NCBI GenBank assembly: GCA_003254925.1
Contig: QANZ01013726.1
Coordinates: 113,797-177,796, forward strand
Direction: 5' to 3'
Length of the DNA: 64,000 nucleotides
Source of the DNA: Chamaecrista fasciculata
Lineage: Eukaryota > Streptophyta > Magnoliopsida > Fabales > Fabaceae
The position numbers and the translations under genes are program-made. The notes under the pieces were generated by a model. That model worked only from the letters and a program-made list of their open reading frames with translations. It had not been told where the DNA came from and did not search any database. This document shows, one piece after another, positions 60,955-64,000 of the stretch (position 1 is its first letter; each line of letters begins with the position of its first letter).

Positions 60955-61440
60955 TTATGAAATTTATAATCTTTCAATCTTTTAATTATTTGAAATAAAT
61001 TAATTTATGAGATTGAAAGATAAAATCTTTCAATTAAATCTTTCAATCTTAAATTAATTAATATCATAAATTTATTTATCGATAAATTAATTAATTTATC
61101 TTTCAATCTTAAGATAATAATATCTCATAAAGATAATATCTTAAGATTTAATTAATTTATCGATCTTTCAATCTTTTAATTATTTGAAATAATTTAATTT
61201 ATGAGATTGAAAGATTATATCTTTCAATTAAATCTTTCAATCTTAAGATATTATCATTCAATCTCATAAAAGATAATATTATCTTTCAATCTTAAAATCT
61301 AATATCATAAATTAATTCATCGATAAAAAGATAATATCATAAATTAATTTATGAGATTGAAAGATAATATCTTTCAATCTCAATATTTAATTGAAAGATA
61401 TTATCCAATAAAAATAACTTTTTTTATTAGATCTTAAGAT
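60955..61440. repeat. Array of short inverted repeats around TCTTTCAATCTTAAGATAAT
   Basis: Words such as ATCTTTCAATC, GATTGAAAGAT, AAGATAATATC and TAATTAATTTATCGA occur many times in both senses. This gives a dense set of overlapping potential hairpins about 490 bp long. No coding potential. Confidence 0.75.
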
Positions 61441-61507
61441 TTGCTTGCTTTGGATAAAAATATTATCGATATATATAAATAGAATTAAATTTAATTTAAT
61501 TTTCAAC

Positions 61508-62121
61508 AAATAATTAGAATTAAATTCAATTAGTCAGATAATTGGAGAACCACTAAGTTAAAGAAAAAACATTAATTTTGTTCCCAAACTTTAAATCAAC
61601 TGTCAATTACATTCCTAATATCTTTTTACAGCCAATTTTGTTTGTTTTACAGTTTGGTCAATTTTATCTTTTGAACTTACTTTAGTCAAATATTAACGAC
61701 CAAAATAATGATATGTAATATAAAATTGATAGAAAAATAAACTTAAATTCCAACTTAAATTGAAAGAAAAAATACAGTTGTCGTTAATTTATTGAAAGAA
61801 CTTAGTCGAATGGATAATTAGAATTAAATTCAATTAGTCAATAATTGGAGAACCACGAAGTTAGAGCAAAAACACTAATTTCGTTCCCAAACTTTAAATC
61901 AATTGTCAATTACATTCCTAATCTCTTTTTACAGCTAATTTTGTCTGTTTTACAGTTTGGTCAATTTATCTTTTAAACTTACTTTAGTCAAATATTAACG
62001 ACAAAATCTACATGAATAATGATATGTAATATAAAGTTGATAGAAAAATAAACTCAAATTCTAACTCAAATTGAAAGAAAAAATACAGTTGTCGTTAATT
62101 TATTGAAAGAACTTAGTCGAA
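61508..62121. repeat. Tandem duplication of about 303 bp
   Basis: The unit starts AATTAGAATTAAATTCAATT at about 61512 and again at about 61815. Both units end GAACTTAGTCGAATG. Each carries arms of the TTTCGTTCCCAAACTTTAAA foldback family. Confidence 0.8.
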
Positions 62122-62642
62122 TGATAATGTAAAACATTGAAGACGAAATTAACCTAAAAAACAATTCAGGATGAAATTGATTGTTAGTTCAAAGAGAAAG
62201 AATAATTATTTCATTTAGTCAGTTAGCTAGGGACTAGAAGAGAAATTAAGTACTTTGACTTTTTATATTATCATATAATTAATGAATTCTTTAATTAATA
62301 ATTTAGTTCTTTTTAGGATTTTTTAACTATTGAGATTTGAATTGATTTTCATATTCGTTTTGAATTATATTAAGTTGAATAATCTTGCCACATTATAGTT
62401 TATATTATATGCACAGTCTTCAGCACATATGTAATGGACAATATCGGTCATTCTGTCTTTACATGTATAAATGTAAGTGGAATTTTAATAATTGATGTTT
62501 GAATAAAAAAAACAAAATTAATTTTTTAGGGAGAGAAAGGTAAAACTGTGAATTTAGTTAGTGCATACTGCATAAATAAATAAATATATAGTTTTTCTTT
62601 AATCAATAACTCTTCCCCTTTGGTTATCTTTATTTAGAGTTA
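62122..62642. other. Gene-free spacer
   Basis: AT-rich DNA, nothing recognised. Confidence 0.45.
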
Positions 62643-62880
62643 GTCTATGATGTAAAGTTTGATTCTTGGCATGGGATACAATAGGTCATGAGCCAATAAG
62701 ATAATGACACGTGGAAGAGTTAGTTGTATGTAACTCATGATGTGACTCTATACACAGTTTTGATTGGTTAAAAAATTATTATTTTTTATTATTTTACAAC
62801 ATTAAATTACATCAATGGCTATAATTATGCCTCATCAACAATTGCATCCCATGTCAAGAATTAAACTTTACATCTTAGAC
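62643..62880. mobile_element. MITE copy 2, opposite orientation
   Basis: The ends are GTCTATGATGTAAAGTTTGA and the inverse of GTCTAAGATGTAAAGTTTAA. Internally, AATGACACGTGGAAGAG is the inverse of the word in copy 1. It is flanked by TTA on the left and TAA on the right, so the target duplication is imperfect. Confidence 0.7.
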
Positions 62881-62883
62881 TAA

Positions 62884-63547
62884 CCCATTTAATTTTATTG
62901 ATTACAATCAATAAATGGTAATTCATTCTATTTTTTCCTTAGAAAAACTCAGATTTAATGCATTCTATTTTTCATATAAAATTGAAAGAATTTTTTTTAT
63001 TTATGTAATCGTAAAATCTGAACATCAATATTGATTGAACTTTCATTATAAAATCTGACCATCAATATTGTTTGATTTTTTTTTTAACTTTTTATATCAA
63101 ATTTTCACAACAATATAACTTTATATATTATTGTCCATAATTGTAGAAACTCATCCTATCATTTTTTTTAAATACTAAATTACTAATCAATTAATTAATA
63201 TTTTAATGTAAAAAAAGAATGGTTCATAATTTGAAAAGATGCATGACGGTCTATCAAAATTCTTTTTATAAATAATGGTGGCAAAATAAAAGTCTAATAC
63301 ATGATTAACTGGACATATATTACTTCTATTTTGATTTATTTTTTAAATTATCTACATGATGAAACCTAACAATTTATTTGATTTTAATTTAAATAAGGGG
63401 TTTGGTTAAAAAAATGAGAGAAAGAAGTATTAAAAAGATTATTCAAAATTAATAATTTTAAAACTTAAAGATGCATTTGTCAGATCATGTATCAATCTCT
63501 CAGATAGTGAGTTGGCATGAGACTTTTTGTTATGTCTATTTTTTTTG
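62884..63547. other. AT-rich gene-free region
   Basis: No gene or repeat family is supported, apart from a short duplicated CAATATTG-containing phrase near 63025-63070. Confidence 0.45.
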
Positions 63548-63893
63548 CAAAACCATCTTTTTGGTCTTCAAGCTTTTCATTAACTGTCAATTTTGTTTCC
63601 AATATTTTACATTTTGGTCAATTTTGTCCTTTAATCTTACTTTAGCTAAATATTAATGACAAAAATCTATGTAGTTAATGACGTGTACTATAAAATTGAT
63701 AGAAAATAAACTTGAATTCTAACTCAGATTAAAAATAGTATAAAGTTTGTCATTAATTTATTGAAAGATAGAAGTTAGCCAAAGGATAAAATTAACCAAT
63801 ATGTGAAACGTTGATGATGAAATTGACCGCAATAAAAGATTGGAGTGAAATTGACAATTAGTGTAAAGTTTGGGGACCAAAATAGTGTTTTTT
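63548..63893. repeat. Foldback element near the right edge
   Basis: The left arm contains TTTGGTCTTCAAGC and TTTTGGTCAATTTTGTCC. The right arm contains GGATAAAATTAACCA and TTTGGGGACCAAAATAG. Related to the elements at 21663 and 53835. Confidence 0.65.
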
Positions 63894-64000
63894 CCTTTTT
63901 TATTTAAACCTGAACTAATATATAGCACTTCAAGAATCTCTAAACATTTTAATTGTCCACGTGTGTTTGAATGTGTTATATATACATTGCGAGGATCATT

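Overview
The window is nuclear DNA from a flowering plant, most likely a eudicot. It is AT-rich, its genes are split by GT-AG introns, and its proteins belong to plant families: a peroxisomal photorespiratory enzyme, a chloroplast-targeted transporter, a BOI-type RING ligase, a HIPP metallochaperone, an MSI-type WD40 protein and a zinc-sensing bZIP. Much of the rest is made of transposons and foldback repeats. Species was not determined. There is one 79-base gap (21261-21339) and four other single Ns.

Region 1 (1-13.6 kb) is a decaying tandem array of SKP1-like genes on the minus strand. There are two intact copies (594-1147 and 9422-10332), one orphan second exon (3582-3971), one frameshifted copy (7115-7594) and one short remnant (about 12640-12736). 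They share a phase-0 intron, a recognisable upstream block and duplicated 3' flanks. Their C-termini are unusual: the F-box-binding tail of SKP1 is replaced by a variable linker and one predicted membrane helix. A 1.1-kb element with long terminal inverted repeats, carrying a truncated copy of a plant gene, sits in the intron of the orphan copy.

Region 2 (13.6-17.7 kb) is a complete 13-exon HPR1 gene (hydroxypyruvate reductase, 386 codons). Its last exon is only 23 bases, encodes the end of the peroxisomal signal (SKL), and lies beyond an intron enlarged by a foldback element.

Region 3 (17.7-22.7 kb) holds a poly-A retro-insertion with a 15-bp target duplication, a decayed LINE, foldback repeats, the gap, and a tRNA-derived SINE inserted into the end of a foldback.

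Region 4 (22.7-39.2 kb) contains a two-exon NicO/UreH-type transporter (+), a BOI-type RING E3 gene (-), about 10 kb of gene-poor DNA with a second SINE and nested foldbacks, and a HIPP26-like gene (+).

Region 5 (39.3-45.5 kb) is a degenerate Ty1/copia retrotransposon (-) with 210-bp LTRs, a CAATT target duplication, non-canonical TA termini and a 1.4-kb insertion inside the reverse transcriptase.

Region 6 (45.5-53.4 kb) has a six-exon MSI2/MSI3-like histone-binding WD40 gene (+) and a bZIP19/23-like zinc-deficiency regulator (-).

Region 7 (53.4-64 kb) is repeat-rich: foldbacks, two copies of one MITE in opposite orientation, a region with short exon-like pieces that may be a Helitron, and an array of short inverted repeats. 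No intact gene was found there. Apart from the SKP1-like array, the genes are unrelated neighbours with no sign of operon-like organisation.
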